A DNA stretch of 64,000 bases from Sinorhizobium chiapasense. GTDB taxonomy: Bacteria > Pseudomonadota > Alphaproteobacteria > Rhizobiales > Rhizobiaceae. The stretch's first letter is position 1. Each line of letters starts with the position of its first letter. Positions 36,733-45,568 of the stretch are shown piece by piece. The notes below the pieces were generated by a model that had not been told where the DNA came from, ran no database searches, and saw nothing but the letters and a program-made list of their open reading frames with translations. The DNA lies in contig NZ_CP133148.1 of NCBI RefSeq assembly GCF_036488675.1, positions 3,965,001 through 4,029,000 of the forward strand, written 5' to 3'. The position numbers and the translations under genes were made by a program.

Positions 36733-37698
36733 ATGGAACGGCGCCGTTTCGCCACCGCTCTTGTGCAAGAACAGCTCACGGGGTTGCTTGTGGCCGGTTT
36801 GAGGAAAAAGTTACCGCCACTCACCGGAATGACCGTCTTCGAAGCGGCTGCGCGTCTTCTGAGCTTCACCAGGGCGGCGGCTGAGCTCGGCGTAACGCAG
36901 GCAGCCGTCAGTCGACAGATCCACCTGCTCGAGGAAGCGTTCGGCTTTCCCCTGTTTCGGCGGCTGCATCGAAGAATAGAGTTGACGGAGAAGGGAAGGC
37001 TGCTGTCGTCTGCCACGACGAGCGCCTTCAACCTCATCGCGGACACGGTTTCTGATATCACGAAGGACGAATCCAGCGGTGAACTGGCCATCTCCGCGAC
37101 GGTGGCGTTCTCGCAATTCTGGCTGCTCCCCAAGATTTCCGCGTTCTCGCGGGCCTATCCGCAGGTGAAACTGCGGATTATCACTCAGGACAAATCCGCC
37201 GATGTTGAAAGCGACGACATCGATCTTGCCATAAGGTACGGAAACGGAATGTGGCCCGACGGCCAGGCCGAGTTCCTGTTTGACGACGAGATATTTCCTG
37301 TTTGCAGCCCCGAGTACTTCCGGGAAATCGGAGAGATTTCGACATTGGCCGAACTCGTCCAATATCCCCTTATCGCCAACGATACCGATGATCCGACCTG
37401 GACCGGCTGGAATGAATGGCTGGCGGCATTTTCTGTAGAGGGCCCGAGAAGATCCACGGGGCTGCGCTGCAGCTTCTACACCGAGGCGATCTATGCGGCG
37501 CTGAACGGGCAGGGCATAGCACTGGGTTGGAAGCGCCTGGTCGAGGACTTGCTTAACCAGAATCGCTTGGTCCGCCTCACCGATGCGTCGATCAGCACCA
37601 GGAACGGCTACTTCGTCGTGCTTCCACGAAGGCAGAAGAAAAAGGAACACGCAGAGCTGCTTGTTCGATGGTTGAAAACGTCATCCGGGGCGTCTTAG
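36733..37698 (+). CDS. LysR-family regulator (GcvA-like)
   Basis: A protein of about 321 residues with the GcvA-type N-terminal winged helix (LPPLTGMTVFEAAARLLSFTRAAAELGVTQAAVSRQI) and a LysR effector domain. The start is uncertain: family members usually begin just before KLPPL, so a GTG or TTG near 36790-36799 could be used instead of the ATG at 36733. Divergent transcription from the Rieske oxygenase gene is the classical arrangement for a LysR activator of that gene. Confidence 0.9.
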   Translation: MERRRFATALVQEQLTGLLVAGLRKKLPPLTGMTVFEAAARLLSFTRAAAELGVTQAAVSRQIHLLEEAFGFPLFRRLHRRIELTEKGRLLSSATTSAFNLIADTVSDITKDESSGELAISATVAFSQFWLLPKISAFSRAYPQVKLRIITQDKSADVESDDIDLAIRYGNGMWPDGQAEFLFDDEIFPVCSPEYFREIGEISTLAELVQYPLIANDTDDPTWTGWNEWLAAFSVEGPRRSTGLRCSFYTEAIYAALNGQGIALGWKRLVEDLLNQNRLVRLTDASISTRNGYFVVLPRRQKKKEHAELLVRWLKTSSGAS

Positions 37699-38110
37699 AG
37701 CGAGCCCCTCGGCCGCTCCATGGCGAAGCTGCGATACTCGGAGAATCGTAGTTCTCCTTGTCAGGGACATGCCGATCGCGGCGGATGTCGCGGGTTCTGA
37801 TCTTGATCAAAAGTTCCAACCGACGCTGGCCTCATCACTCTGTGTCGGCGGTGGAGCTCGCATGCCTGCCAGAAGCTCGTTGATCCTCACGCTTGACGCG
37901 CGCGACGCGCGTCGGCTTGGAGCGCAGCTTCGGCCCGAGGCTTCGGGGCTAACCAGCCGATTTTCTGTGACTTTCTTCGCTGAAATCACCGGATTGTATT
38001 TCCTGCGCATAACGAATGTATAATGCTGTAATACAATTTTCTTGACTCGCCGCCCCTCGAATGCGACCTTGTGCGAACCGAGCCAACTTCCGACGTTCGA
38101 GGAGGTCCCT
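37699..38110. other. Intergenic region upstream of the GntR gene
   Basis: A 412-bp stretch after the LysR gene. Its right part holds a promoter candidate with inverted repeats for the GntR gene; the rest shows a short GC palindrome (GACGCGCGCGACGCGCGTC near 37894). No gene with a ribosome-binding site is seen on either strand. Confidence 0.5.
37993..38037 (+). promoter_or_regulatory. Promoter with flanking inverted repeat before the GntR gene
   Basis: TATAAT at 38019-38024 is a perfect -10 box, preceded by TTGTAT at 37994-37999 with 19-bp spacing. Exact 8-bp arms ATTGTATT (37993-38000) and AATACAAT (38030-38037) flank it, the form of a GntR/FadR operator pair. Confidence 0.5.
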
Positions 38111-38824
38111 GTGAAGAGCGGCAAAAACGGTCTCTACGAAGATTTGAAACGGCAGATCCTGACGATGGAGCTCGATCCCGACGAGGACCTGGACGAGCTG
38201 GCCCTCAGCGAGCGGTACGGCGTGTCGCGCACTCCGGTGCGCGAAATCATCCGCCGTCTTGAGGGCGAGGGCTACGTCGAGATTCGCGAGAACCGGGGCG
38301 CGCGGGTGGCGCCGATGAACCACTCGACGCTCAGGAACTTCTTTCTGGTCGCGCCGATGGTCTACGCGGCGATCGGCCGGCTCTCCGTACAGAACTTCAA
38401 GCCCAGGCAGCTCGTAGACCTTAAGGACACCCAGGAGCGGTTTCGCACTGCGGCCAGTTCCAAGGACGCCCCTTCGATGGTGCTGGAGAACAACCGTTTC
38501 CACGAGATCATGGGCGAGATGTCGGGCAACGTCTACCTGCAGCCCAGTCTCAGCCGCCTCCTGATCGATCACGCGCGCATCGGCCACACCTTCTTCCGCC
38601 CGCGCAACGAGGACATGGAAAAGCGCCTGCGCATCGCCGTCGAGCATCACGACGCGTTCATTGCGGCGATCGCGGCACATGACGAAGACGCGGTCGTCGA
38701 CCTTGTCTTCGAGCACTGGGAACTCTCGCGAGAGAACATGCAGATGTTCATAGCGCCGCAAGGCCTCAAGGCGGACGCCTTGGTCGATGGCCCGGTCACA
38801 CTGTCGATGGAGAAACTGTCTTGA
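38111..38824 (+). CDS. GntR-family (FadR/VanR subgroup) regulator
   Basis: A 237-residue regulator. GTG at 38111 follows GAGGAGG by five bases and is preferred over an earlier ATG. The N-terminal winged helix (YEDLKRQILTMELDPDEDLDELALSERYGVSRTPVREIIRRLEGEGYV) is followed by an FCD ligand domain with the conserved metal-binding His residues (NNRFHEIMGEM, HHDAFI). It overlaps the next gene by four bases, so it is first in an operon with the DapA-family enzyme, aldehyde dehydrogenase and oxidase, and probably regulates it. Confidence 0.9.
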   Translation: MKSGKNGLYEDLKRQILTMELDPDEDLDELALSERYGVSRTPVREIIRRLEGEGYVEIRENRGARVAPMNHSTLRNFFLVAPMVYAAIGRLSVQNFKPRQLVDLKDTQERFRTAASSKDAPSMVLENNRFHEIMGEMSGNVYLQPSLSRLLIDHARIGHTFFRPRNEDMEKRLRIAVEHHDAFIAAIAAHDEDAVVDLVFEHWELSRENMQMFIAPQGLKADALVDGPVTLSMEKLS

Positions 38825-39729
38825 AGTTCGAAGGTATCTACGCCCCGGCGGTCACGCCTTACACCAACGGCACGATCGACAAGAAGGCGTTCGCCGAGGT
38901 TCTCGAATCTCTGATCGAAGCCAAGGTCCACGGGATCATCGTCGGCGGATCCACCGGGGAATACTACGCGCAGACAGCGCAGGAGCGCCTCGAACTTGCC
39001 GCCCACGCCAAGGACGTCATTGGCACGCGGCTGCCGCTGATCGTCGGCACCGGTGCGACGCGGACGGAAGACTCGGTCGAATACGCCAAAGCGGCCAAGG
39101 ACATCGGCGCCGATGCGATCCTGGTGTCGTCGCCGCCCTACGCGCTGCCGACCGAGCGCGAGAACGCCGTCCATGCGCTCACCATCGACCGTGCGGCCAA
39201 CCTGCCGATCATGCTCTACAACTATCCGGCCCGGATGGGCGTGATGATGGGCGACGAATATTTCTCCCGCGTCGGCAAGTCCAGGAACGTCGTGGCGATC
39301 AAGGAAAGCTCCGGCGACATGGGCAACCTGCACCTGCTCGCCCGAAAATTTCCGCACATCTCGCTCTCCTGCGGCTGGGACGATCAGGCGCTCGAATTCT
39401 TCGCATGGGGAGCGAAAAGCTGGGTCTGTGCCGGGTCCAACTTCCTGCCGCGCGAACACGTCGCCCTCTACGAAGCGTGCGTGGTCGAGAAGAATTTTGA
39501 CAAGGGCCGCCAGATCATGACGGCGATGCTGCCACTGATGGATTTCCTCGAATGCGGCAAGTTCGTCCAGTCGATCAAGTTCGGCTGCGAACTGAACGGG
39601 CTGAATGTCGGCGAGGTGCGCGCACCGCTGCGTCCCCTGAATTCTGAAGAAAAGCGAACCCTCCAGACCGTCGTCAGCAACCTGAAGCGGTCCGTCGCGC
39701 ACATCACATCGGGAGCCAACTATGCATGA
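38821..39729 (+). CDS. DapA-family aldolase/deaminase, possibly hydroxyproline-pathway (HypD-like)
   Basis: A 302-residue protein of the dihydrodipicolinate synthase/N-acetylneuraminate lyase family. It has a TTG start overlapping the GntR stop. The Schiff-base lysine is Lys161 in VVAIKESSGD, the catalytic tyrosine is Tyr133 in MLYNYPARMG, and the GGSTGEYY carboxylate-binding loop is present. One family branch is delta1-pyrroline-4-hydroxy-2-carboxylate deaminase of 4-hydroxyproline breakdown, yielding 2-oxoglutarate semialdehyde for an aldehyde dehydrogenase. The next gene is such a dehydrogenase and an epimerase-family gene lies further down, so this role is likely but not proven. Confidence 0.82.
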   Translation: MKFEGIYAPAVTPYTNGTIDKKAFAEVLESLIEAKVHGIIVGGSTGEYYAQTAQERLELAAHAKDVIGTRLPLIVGTGATRTEDSVEYAKAAKDIGADAILVSSPPYALPTERENAVHALTIDRAANLPIMLYNYPARMGVMMGDEYFSRVGKSRNVVAIKESSGDMGNLHLLARKFPHISLSCGWDDQALEFFAWGAKSWVCAGSNFLPREHVALYEACVVEKNFDKGRQIMTAMLPLMDFLECGKFVQSIKFGCELNGLNVGEVRAPLRPLNSEEKRTLQTVVSNLKRSVAHITSGANYA

Positions 39730-41239
39730 TCTTCTGACCGCAGCGGAATATACGGCGATCGCGAAGTCGATGTCCTATCCGTCGAACGCCTTTATCGACG
39801 GAGCCTTCCGCCCGGCTCAATCCGGTAAGACCTTCAGGACGACCAATCCGGCGACCGGAGAGGTCCTGACGGAAATCGCCGCCTGCGACACTGCGGATGT
39901 CGACTATACCGTTGCGAAAGCGAAGGAAGCGTTCGAGGATGGCCGCTGGCATCTGCGCTCCCCCGGTGAAAGGAAGGAAGTCCTTCTCAAATTCGCGAGG
40001 CTGCTCGAGCGCAATCGGCACGAACTTGCCGTTCTGGAAAGTCTCGACAGCGGCAAGCCGATCCGCGAGGTCCAGACGATCGATGTGCCGGATACGATCC
40101 ACACGATCCGCTGGCATGCCGAACTGATCGACAAGATTTACGACAACACCGCGCCGGTCGGATCGAACGCGCTGACACTGGTCGTGCGCGAACCGATCGG
40201 CGTCGTCGGCTTGGTGCTGCCATGGAACTTTCCGCTGCTGATGCTCGCCTGGAAGATCGGCCCGGCGCTCGCGGCCGGCTGCTCCATCGTGGTGAAGCCG
40301 GCACAGGAAACGACGCTGACGGCACTCAGGGTGGCGGAACTGGCCCATGAAGCCGGGGTTCCCGCAGGCGTCTTCAACGTGGTGACCGGCAGCGGCAAGG
40401 ACGTCGGCGAGCCGCTCGGCATGCACATGGACGTCTCCATGGTCAGCTTCACCGGCTCGACGGCGACCGGCCGGCGCTTCCTGCGCTACGCGGCGGATTC
40501 GAACCTGAAGCGGGTTGTCCTGGAATGCGGCGGCAAGAACCCGGCCGTGGTCATGAATGACGTCGAAGACCTCGACCTGGTCGCCGAACAGGTGGTCAAC
40601 GGCGCCTTCTGGAACATGGGCGAAAACTGCTCCGCCACCTCGCGTCTGATCGTTCACGCCGACGTCAAGGACGAGCTGTTGAAGCGCATCGGCGCTTACA
40701 TGCGGGAATGGAGGATGGGCGATCCGCTCAATCCGGAAAATCGTATCGGATCGTTGGTCAGCAAGGCTCATTTCGAGAAGGTGAAGTCCTATCTCGAAAC
40801 GGTCGAGACCGAGAAGTTGTCGCTGCTCTTTGGCGGAGACACGCGCGAAGGCAACTTTGTCGAGCCGACCGTCGTCGACGGCGTCGGCCGCGACAGCCGC
40901 CTCTTCCAGGAGGAGATCTTTGGTCCGGTCCTTTCCGTCACCACGTTCAACAGCCTGTCGGAGGCGATCACCCTCGCCAATGACACGGTCTACGGCCTGA
41001 CGGCGTCGGTCTATACCGGCAGTCTCCGGAATGCGATCAAGCTGTCACGCGAAATCCGTGCCGGCGTCGTCACCGTCAACTGCTTCGGCGAGGGCGACGC
41101 GACGACGCCCTTCGGCGGCTACAAGGAATCTGGTTTCGGCGGTCGCGACAAGTCCATCTGGGCCCACGATCAGTACACCGAACTGAAGACGATCTGGATC
41201 GATGTCTCGGATCGCTCCGTTGACGAGACGGTTCGATGA
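39722..41239 (+). CDS. NAD(P)-dependent aldehyde dehydrogenase
   Basis: A 505-residue aldehyde dehydrogenase. The proton-abstracting Glu is in RVVLECGGKNP and the nucleophilic Cys in NMGENCSATSR; the coenzyme loop is FTGSTATGRRF and the late motif is EEIFGPVLSV. The sequence resembles the PuuC/betaine-aldehyde branch. After a DapA-family deaminase the expected substrate is 2-oxoglutarate semialdehyde; with the neighbouring FAD oxidase a PuuB/PuuC-like amine route is the alternative. It overlaps the deaminase gene by 8 bp and the oxidase gene by 4 bp. Confidence 0.92.
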   Translation: MHDLLTAAEYTAIAKSMSYPSNAFIDGAFRPAQSGKTFRTTNPATGEVLTEIAACDTADVDYTVAKAKEAFEDGRWHLRSPGERKEVLLKFARLLERNRHELAVLESLDSGKPIREVQTIDVPDTIHTIRWHAELIDKIYDNTAPVGSNALTLVVREPIGVVGLVLPWNFPLLMLAWKIGPALAAGCSIVVKPAQETTLTALRVAELAHEAGVPAGVFNVVTGSGKDVGEPLGMHMDVSMVSFTGSTATGRRFLRYAADSNLKRVVLECGGKNPAVVMNDVEDLDLVAEQVVNGAFWNMGENCSATSRLIVHADVKDELLKRIGAYMREWRMGDPLNPENRIGSLVSKAHFEKVKSYLETVETEKLSLLFGGDTREGNFVEPTVVDGVGRDSRLFQEEIFGPVLSVTTFNSLSEAITLANDTVYGLTASVYTGSLRNAIKLSREIRAGVVTVNCFGEGDATTPFGGYKESGFGGRDKSIWAHDQYTELKTIWIDVSDRSVDETVR

Positions 41240-42582
41240 ACCAGCACTCGGTCAGGCGACTGCCCGTCGATACCGGAACATCCGGCTGGGAGGCAATCAG
41301 CACCCGCGGATTCCCGACGCAGACGCTTGAGAACGACGTACGCGCCGACTGGCTTGTCATCGGCGCGGGCTTCGCCGGTCTCTCGGCCGCCCGGAGACTG
41401 TCGCAGCTGAGGCCCGGCGAGAAGATCGTCGTGCTCGATGCAACGGAGGTTGCAAAGAGCACGGCGGGACGCAACTCGGGTTACATGATCGACGTGCCGC
41501 ACAATCTTTCGTCCGGCGAATATTCGGTCGCCGACGAGAAGTCGACACTCCTGGAAATCGAGCAGAATCGGCTGGCAATCTCCTTTGCCGCGGAGGCTGC
41601 CGCCGAATACGGCATGTCGAAGGAGACATTCGATCCATCCGGCAAGATCAATGCCGCGGCAAGCGAACGCGGACTGAAACTCAACGACAACTATAGCCGG
41701 TCGCTCGAGCGCATAGGCGAGAAATCCGAGCTCTTCGACGCGAAGCAGATGCGCGAGATTACCGGCTCGGACTATTACCGCGGCGGGCTCCACACGCCCG
41801 GCGCCGTCATGATTCAGCCGGCGGACTACATCCGCGGTCTGGTGAGCGGCCTGGGACCGAAGATCGAACTTTACGAGCGATCGCCGGTCCTCGAACTGAC
41901 CCGGCAGCAAAAACACTGGAAGGCACGGTCCGGTCGCGGCACGGTAACGGCTCCGAAGGTGATCCTTGGCGTGAATGGCCATGTCGAGAGCTTCGGCTAC
42001 TTCCGTCATCGGCTGATGCATGTCTTCACCTACGCATCGATGACGGCCGCCTTCTCGCCGGACCAGATCCGAAAAGGGGTGACCGGCGTCGACCGGTGGG
42101 CGCTGCTGCCGGCAGATCCGATGGGCGCCACGGTGAGGAAGATCAGCAGCGGCGGACGTTCGCGCATCGTGATCAGAACCCGCTTCACCTATGACCCGAG
42201 CCTTGAAGTATCTGCGAAGCGTGTCGCCGGAATAGCGGCCGAGCAGAGACGGTCGCTCGACGCCCGTTTTCCCGGACTTGAGCGCCTGCCGTTCGAGTTC
42301 AGCTGGGCCGGTGCGCTTTGCCTCAGCAGGAATCATGTTCCGGCCTTCGGCGAACTCGAGGAGGGGCTGTATTCCGCCTGCTGCGAAAACGGCCTTGGCA
42401 CGGTCAAGAGCACCCTGGCCGGCATGATGGCGGCGGAACTCGCCACCGACACCGAGAGTCCGAATCTCGAGAAATACAAGTCACAACCGAAACCGAGCCG
42501 GTTGCCGCCGGAGCCTCTGGCCTGGCTCGGCATCAACTCGGTCATCCGCTGGCAGGAATTGCGAGCTGGCCGGGAGGGCTAA
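41236..42582 (+). CDS. FAD-dependent amino-acid/amine oxidoreductase (DAO family)
   Basis: A 448-residue flavoprotein with the dinucleotide motif DWLVIGAGFAGLSAARRL (about residues 38-55), the DAO-family second motif SAGRNSGYM-like segment (KSTAGRNSGYMIDVPHN) and a C-terminal flavin-contacting ENGLGTVKSTLAG. It resembles PuuB/OrdL oxidases. No signal peptide is visible. In this operon it may oxidise an N-methyl or D-amino acid such as D-hydroxyproline to the cyclic imine used by the deaminase. It starts in overlap with the dehydrogenase stop (ATGA). Confidence 0.86.
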   Translation: MNQHSVRRLPVDTGTSGWEAISTRGFPTQTLENDVRADWLVIGAGFAGLSAARRLSQLRPGEKIVVLDATEVAKSTAGRNSGYMIDVPHNLSSGEYSVADEKSTLLEIEQNRLAISFAAEAAAEYGMSKETFDPSGKINAAASERGLKLNDNYSRSLERIGEKSELFDAKQMREITGSDYYRGGLHTPGAVMIQPADYIRGLVSGLGPKIELYERSPVLELTRQQKHWKARSGRGTVTAPKVILGVNGHVESFGYFRHRLMHVFTYASMTAAFSPDQIRKGVTGVDRWALLPADPMGATVRKISSGGRSRIVIRTRFTYDPSLEVSAKRVAGIAAEQRRSLDARFPGLERLPFEFSWAGALCLSRNHVPAFGELEEGLYSACCENGLGTVKSTLAGMMAAELATDTESPNLEKYKSQPKPSRLPPEPLAWLGINSVIRWQELRAGREG

Positions 42583-42657
42583 GCCCGTGGCCACGCAATG
42601 ACGAAGACTGAATGAGCGGTCTTCGAAGAACAATGGGAACAAGAACAGGAGTGAACC

Positions 42658-43509
42658 GTGAAGACACTTTGGAAAGCATTGTGCGCCGCTGCAATGGTCG
42701 GCCTGACCATGATGCCCGCTCGCGCCGAAGAGAAGACCATCGAGATGGGAACCCTCTCGTGGGAGGACCTGACGCCGATCACCGGCATTACGAAGAAGGT
42801 TCTGGAAGACGCCGGCTATACCGTGAAGGTAACCGAGTTTTCGGAGTGGGGCATCGCCTATGCGGCGCTCAGCAAGGGCGATATCCAGATCCTCGCCTCG
42901 CAGACCGACTATGTCGCCCAGGACTACTGGGACAAGAACAAGAACCGACTCGAGAAGATCTCGCCGGTGTCTCACGGTCTCTACCAGGGCGTCGCGGTGC
43001 CCAAATACGTCAGCATCGACTCCGTCGACCAGCTCAATGACAACGCGGACAAGTTCGGCGGAAAGATCATCGGGATCGAGCCGGGCTCGGGCCTGATGCG
43101 CGACACCGCGTCGGCAGTCAAGGAATATGACCTCAAGCTTCAACTCGTGGAAGGCAGCACCGCGGCCATGACCGCAGCGCTCAAGTCGGCAATCGACAGA
43201 CAGGAGTGGGTCGCCGTCACCATCTGGGAGCCGTCGTGGATGATGCAGAAATACGACGTGAAGTTCCTGAAGGACCCGAAGGGCGTCTTTCCGCCGCCGC
43301 AGAGCTACTACTGGATCGGCCAAAAAGGCTTCTCGGAGGAAAACCCGCAGGCACGCGAGGTGCTGGCAAGCGTCTACGTTCCTCTGGCGGACATCACCGC
43401 GATCAATAGTGCCGTCAGCGACGGCAAGAAGATGGATGAGGCCGTCAAGGACTGGACGGATCGCCACGCCGACCTCCTGAAACGGTGGGCAAACATCAAG
43501 AACTACTGA
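42658..43509 (+). CDS. Second betaine-type ABC transporter, substrate-binding protein
   Basis: A 283-residue OpuAC-family binding protein with a clear signal peptide (MKTLWKALCAAAMVGLTMMPARAEE). GTG at 42658 is used, with an AGGAG site upstream. The ligand-binding region has EFSEWGIAYAAL, QTDYVAQDYWDKN and VTIWEPSWMMQKY, with aromatic residues suited to a quaternary ammonium group. It is clearly different from the first binding protein at 26937, so the two importers probably take different substrates. It is followed by its ATPase and two permeases. Confidence 0.93.
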   Translation: MKTLWKALCAAAMVGLTMMPARAEEKTIEMGTLSWEDLTPITGITKKVLEDAGYTVKVTEFSEWGIAYAALSKGDIQILASQTDYVAQDYWDKNKNRLEKISPVSHGLYQGVAVPKYVSIDSVDQLNDNADKFGGKIIGIEPGSGLMRDTASAVKEYDLKLQLVEGSTAAMTAALKSAIDRQEWVAVTIWEPSWMMQKYDVKFLKDPKGVFPPPQSYYWIGQKGFSEENPQAREVLASVYVPLADITAINSAVSDGKKMDEAVKDWTDRHADLLKRWANIKNY

Positions 43510-43617
43510 GTCCCAACCGCAACTGGCCGTCTGGAGATCCGTCCGGGCGGCCACCGCCAAGGCTTGTGAAGACTTGAGAAATGCCAGCACAAGATTGGCT
43601 CCAAGGGGAACGAAAAG

Positions 43618-44706
43618 ATGACAAGCATCCATACGAATGAAGTGCTGATCGACTGCCAATCGGTGTGGAAGATCTTTGGTGACAAGGCACCCGCCGCGAT
43701 GGAAGCAGTTGCGAAGCGCGGTTTGTCGAAAAAGCAGATCCTGCAGGACTACAATTGCGTGGTCGGCGTTTCCGACGCCAGCCTGCAGGTTCGTCGCGGC
43801 GAAATCTTCTGCATCATGGGATTGTCGGGCAGCGGCAAGTCTACCTTGATCAGGCTTCTGAACAGGTTGATCGCCCCAAGCTTCGGCAAGGTGCTGGTGA
43901 AGGGCAGGGACCTGTCGGCCCTCGACGCGACTGAACTCCGGCAGATGCGAGCCCAGAACATCGGCATGGTCTTCCAGAGCGTGGCGCTGCTTCCGCATCG
44001 AACGGTGCTCGAGAATGCGGCCTTCGGTCTCGAGGTGCAGGGCATTGCGAAAGCCGAGAGGAACCGGACCGCTCAAGCAGCGCTTGAGAAAGTCGGACTT
44101 GGCGACTGGCTCGGTCGCTATCCCGCAGAACTATCCGGCGGCATGCAGCAGCGCGTCGGCCTGGCGCGTGCCATCGCCTCGGATCCGGAAATCATCCTCA
44201 TGGACGAGCCGTTCAGCGCGCTTGACCCGCTCATTCGCCGGCAGTTGCAGGACGAATTCCGGCAGCTCACGAAAGAGCTCGGCAAATCAGCGGTGTTCAT
44301 CACGCACGACCTCGACGAGGCCATCCGCATCGGCGACCGCATCGCGATCATGAAGGACGGCGTCATCATACAGGTGGGGACCGCCGAGGACATCGTTCTC
44401 AATCCGGCGGATCAATATGTCGCCGACTTTGTGGCCGGTATTTCCCGCCTCCACCTTATCAAGGCCCATTCGGTCATGGTCCCGGTCGCCGACTATCAGC
44501 GACAGCATCCGGGCAGCGACATCGGCACCCTCGGCAGAACGACGCCCGAGGCCGATATCGATGAGCTGATCGGGCTCACCATGCAATCGGACCGCGACGC
44601 GATCGCCGTTCTGGACAGCGGAACTGTCGTCGGAGTGGTGACCGCGCGGAGCCTGCTTGCCGGCGTCAAGGGGACGCCGATCGGCGAGCAGGCCGCGGCA
44701 GCCTAG
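43618..44706 (+). CDS. Second betaine-type ABC transporter, ATPase
   Basis: A 362-residue ProV/OpuAA-type protein: VWKIFG...AVAKRGLSKKQIL extension, Walker A GLSGSGKS, signature LSGGMQQR, Walker B EIILMDEPFSALDP, and a C-terminal CBS-like part (DIDELIGLTMQSDRDAIAVLDSG). AAGGGG precedes the ATG. It lies 108 bp after the binding-protein gene and 13 bp before the first permease gene. Confidence 0.94.
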   Translation: MTSIHTNEVLIDCQSVWKIFGDKAPAAMEAVAKRGLSKKQILQDYNCVVGVSDASLQVRRGEIFCIMGLSGSGKSTLIRLLNRLIAPSFGKVLVKGRDLSALDATELRQMRAQNIGMVFQSVALLPHRTVLENAAFGLEVQGIAKAERNRTAQAALEKVGLGDWLGRYPAELSGGMQQRVGLARAIASDPEIILMDEPFSALDPLIRRQLQDEFRQLTKELGKSAVFITHDLDEAIRIGDRIAIMKDGVIIQVGTAEDIVLNPADQYVADFVAGISRLHLIKAHSVMVPVADYQRQHPGSDIGTLGRTTPEADIDELIGLTMQSDRDAIAVLDSGTVVGVVTARSLLAGVKGTPIGEQAAAA

Positions 44707-44719
44707 AGGAGCGTTCGAC

Positions 44720-45568
44720 ATGGAGACTGCGGCTTTCGCGGATACGTTCGACGCGTGGACGGACTCGGCTCTGGAGTGGCTGAGCGACAATGGTGAATTC
44801 CTCTTCGACCTCGTGCGAACGATGCTTGAAGGATTCTACGAGGGCATTCTATGGCTGCTCGAGCTACCGCCCTTTTATGTGATGGCGATTGTTCTCGCCA
44901 TTGCCGGATGGCGGCTGGTCGGTGCGTGGTTTGGCGCACTGACCGGCACAGCCCTCGTCATTTGCTCGCTCATGGGGCTGTGGCCGGAAACCATGAGCAC
45001 CTTGGCCCTGGTGATGACCGCGACTTCGTTGGCGCTTTGCGTTGGATTGCCGATCGGCGTGCTTGCCGGCTTTCTGCCGGCGCTCGACCGATTGCTGGAG
45101 CCGGCCCTGGATCTCATCCAGACCCTGCCGCCGTACATCTACCTCCTGCCGGCGATTGCGCTTTTGGGCTACGGACCAGCGACGGCGCTCATCGCGACCT
45201 TTGTCGTCGCCATGCCTCCGGCCGTCCGACTGACGTCGCTCGGCATCCGCATGACCCCGCACGAGTTCATCGAACTGGGCCAGGCAGTCGGGATCACGAA
45301 ATGGCAGATGTTCTTCAAGATCCGTCTGCCCTTCGCGATGCCGAGCATCATGGCGGGCATCAACCAGAGCCTGATGATGGCGTTCGGAATGGTCGTCATC
45401 GCCGGCATCGTCGGGTCAGGCGGCCTTGGCGAGACGATCTACGGGGCAATCCGCACGCTCGATATCGCCAGGTCGATCGATGCCGCCATCGCAATCGTCG
45501 TGCTGACCATGGTGCTTGATCGCATCACGCAGAGTGCGGCCCGCTTCGGCAAGGGAGGGACACCATGA
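44720..45568 (+). CDS. Second betaine-type ABC transporter, permease 1
   Basis: A 282-residue ProW-like permease. The ATG at 44720 has GAGGAG upstream, while in-frame codons before it overlap the ATPase gene. The membrane loop reads LLGYGPATALIATFVVAMPPAVRLTSLGIR, then GITKWQMFFKIRLPFAMPSIMAGINQSLMM. It overlaps the second permease gene by four bases (ATGA). Confidence 0.93.
   Translation: METAAFADTFDAWTDSALEWLSDNGEFLFDLVRTMLEGFYEGILWLLELPPFYVMAIVLAIAGWRLVGAWFGALTGTALVICSLMGLWPETMSTLALVMTATSLALCVGLPIGVLAGFLPALDRLLEPALDLIQTLPPYIYLLPAIALLGYGPATALIATFVVAMPPAVRLTSLGIRMTPHEFIELGQAVGITKWQMFFKIRLPFAMPSIMAGINQSLMMAFGMVVIAGIVGSGGLGETIYGAIRTLDIARSIDAAIAIVVLTMVLDRITQSAARFGKGGTP

Noticed and set aside
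37769..38023. Plus-strand frame of 84 codons before the GntR gene
   Set aside because: It runs through the promoter candidate, has no ribosome-binding site and looks like nothing known.
42481..44076. Minus-strand frame of 531 codons opposite the second importer
   Set aside because: The plus strand carries clear OpuAC and ProV proteins over the same bases; the frame has no ribosome-binding site or family.
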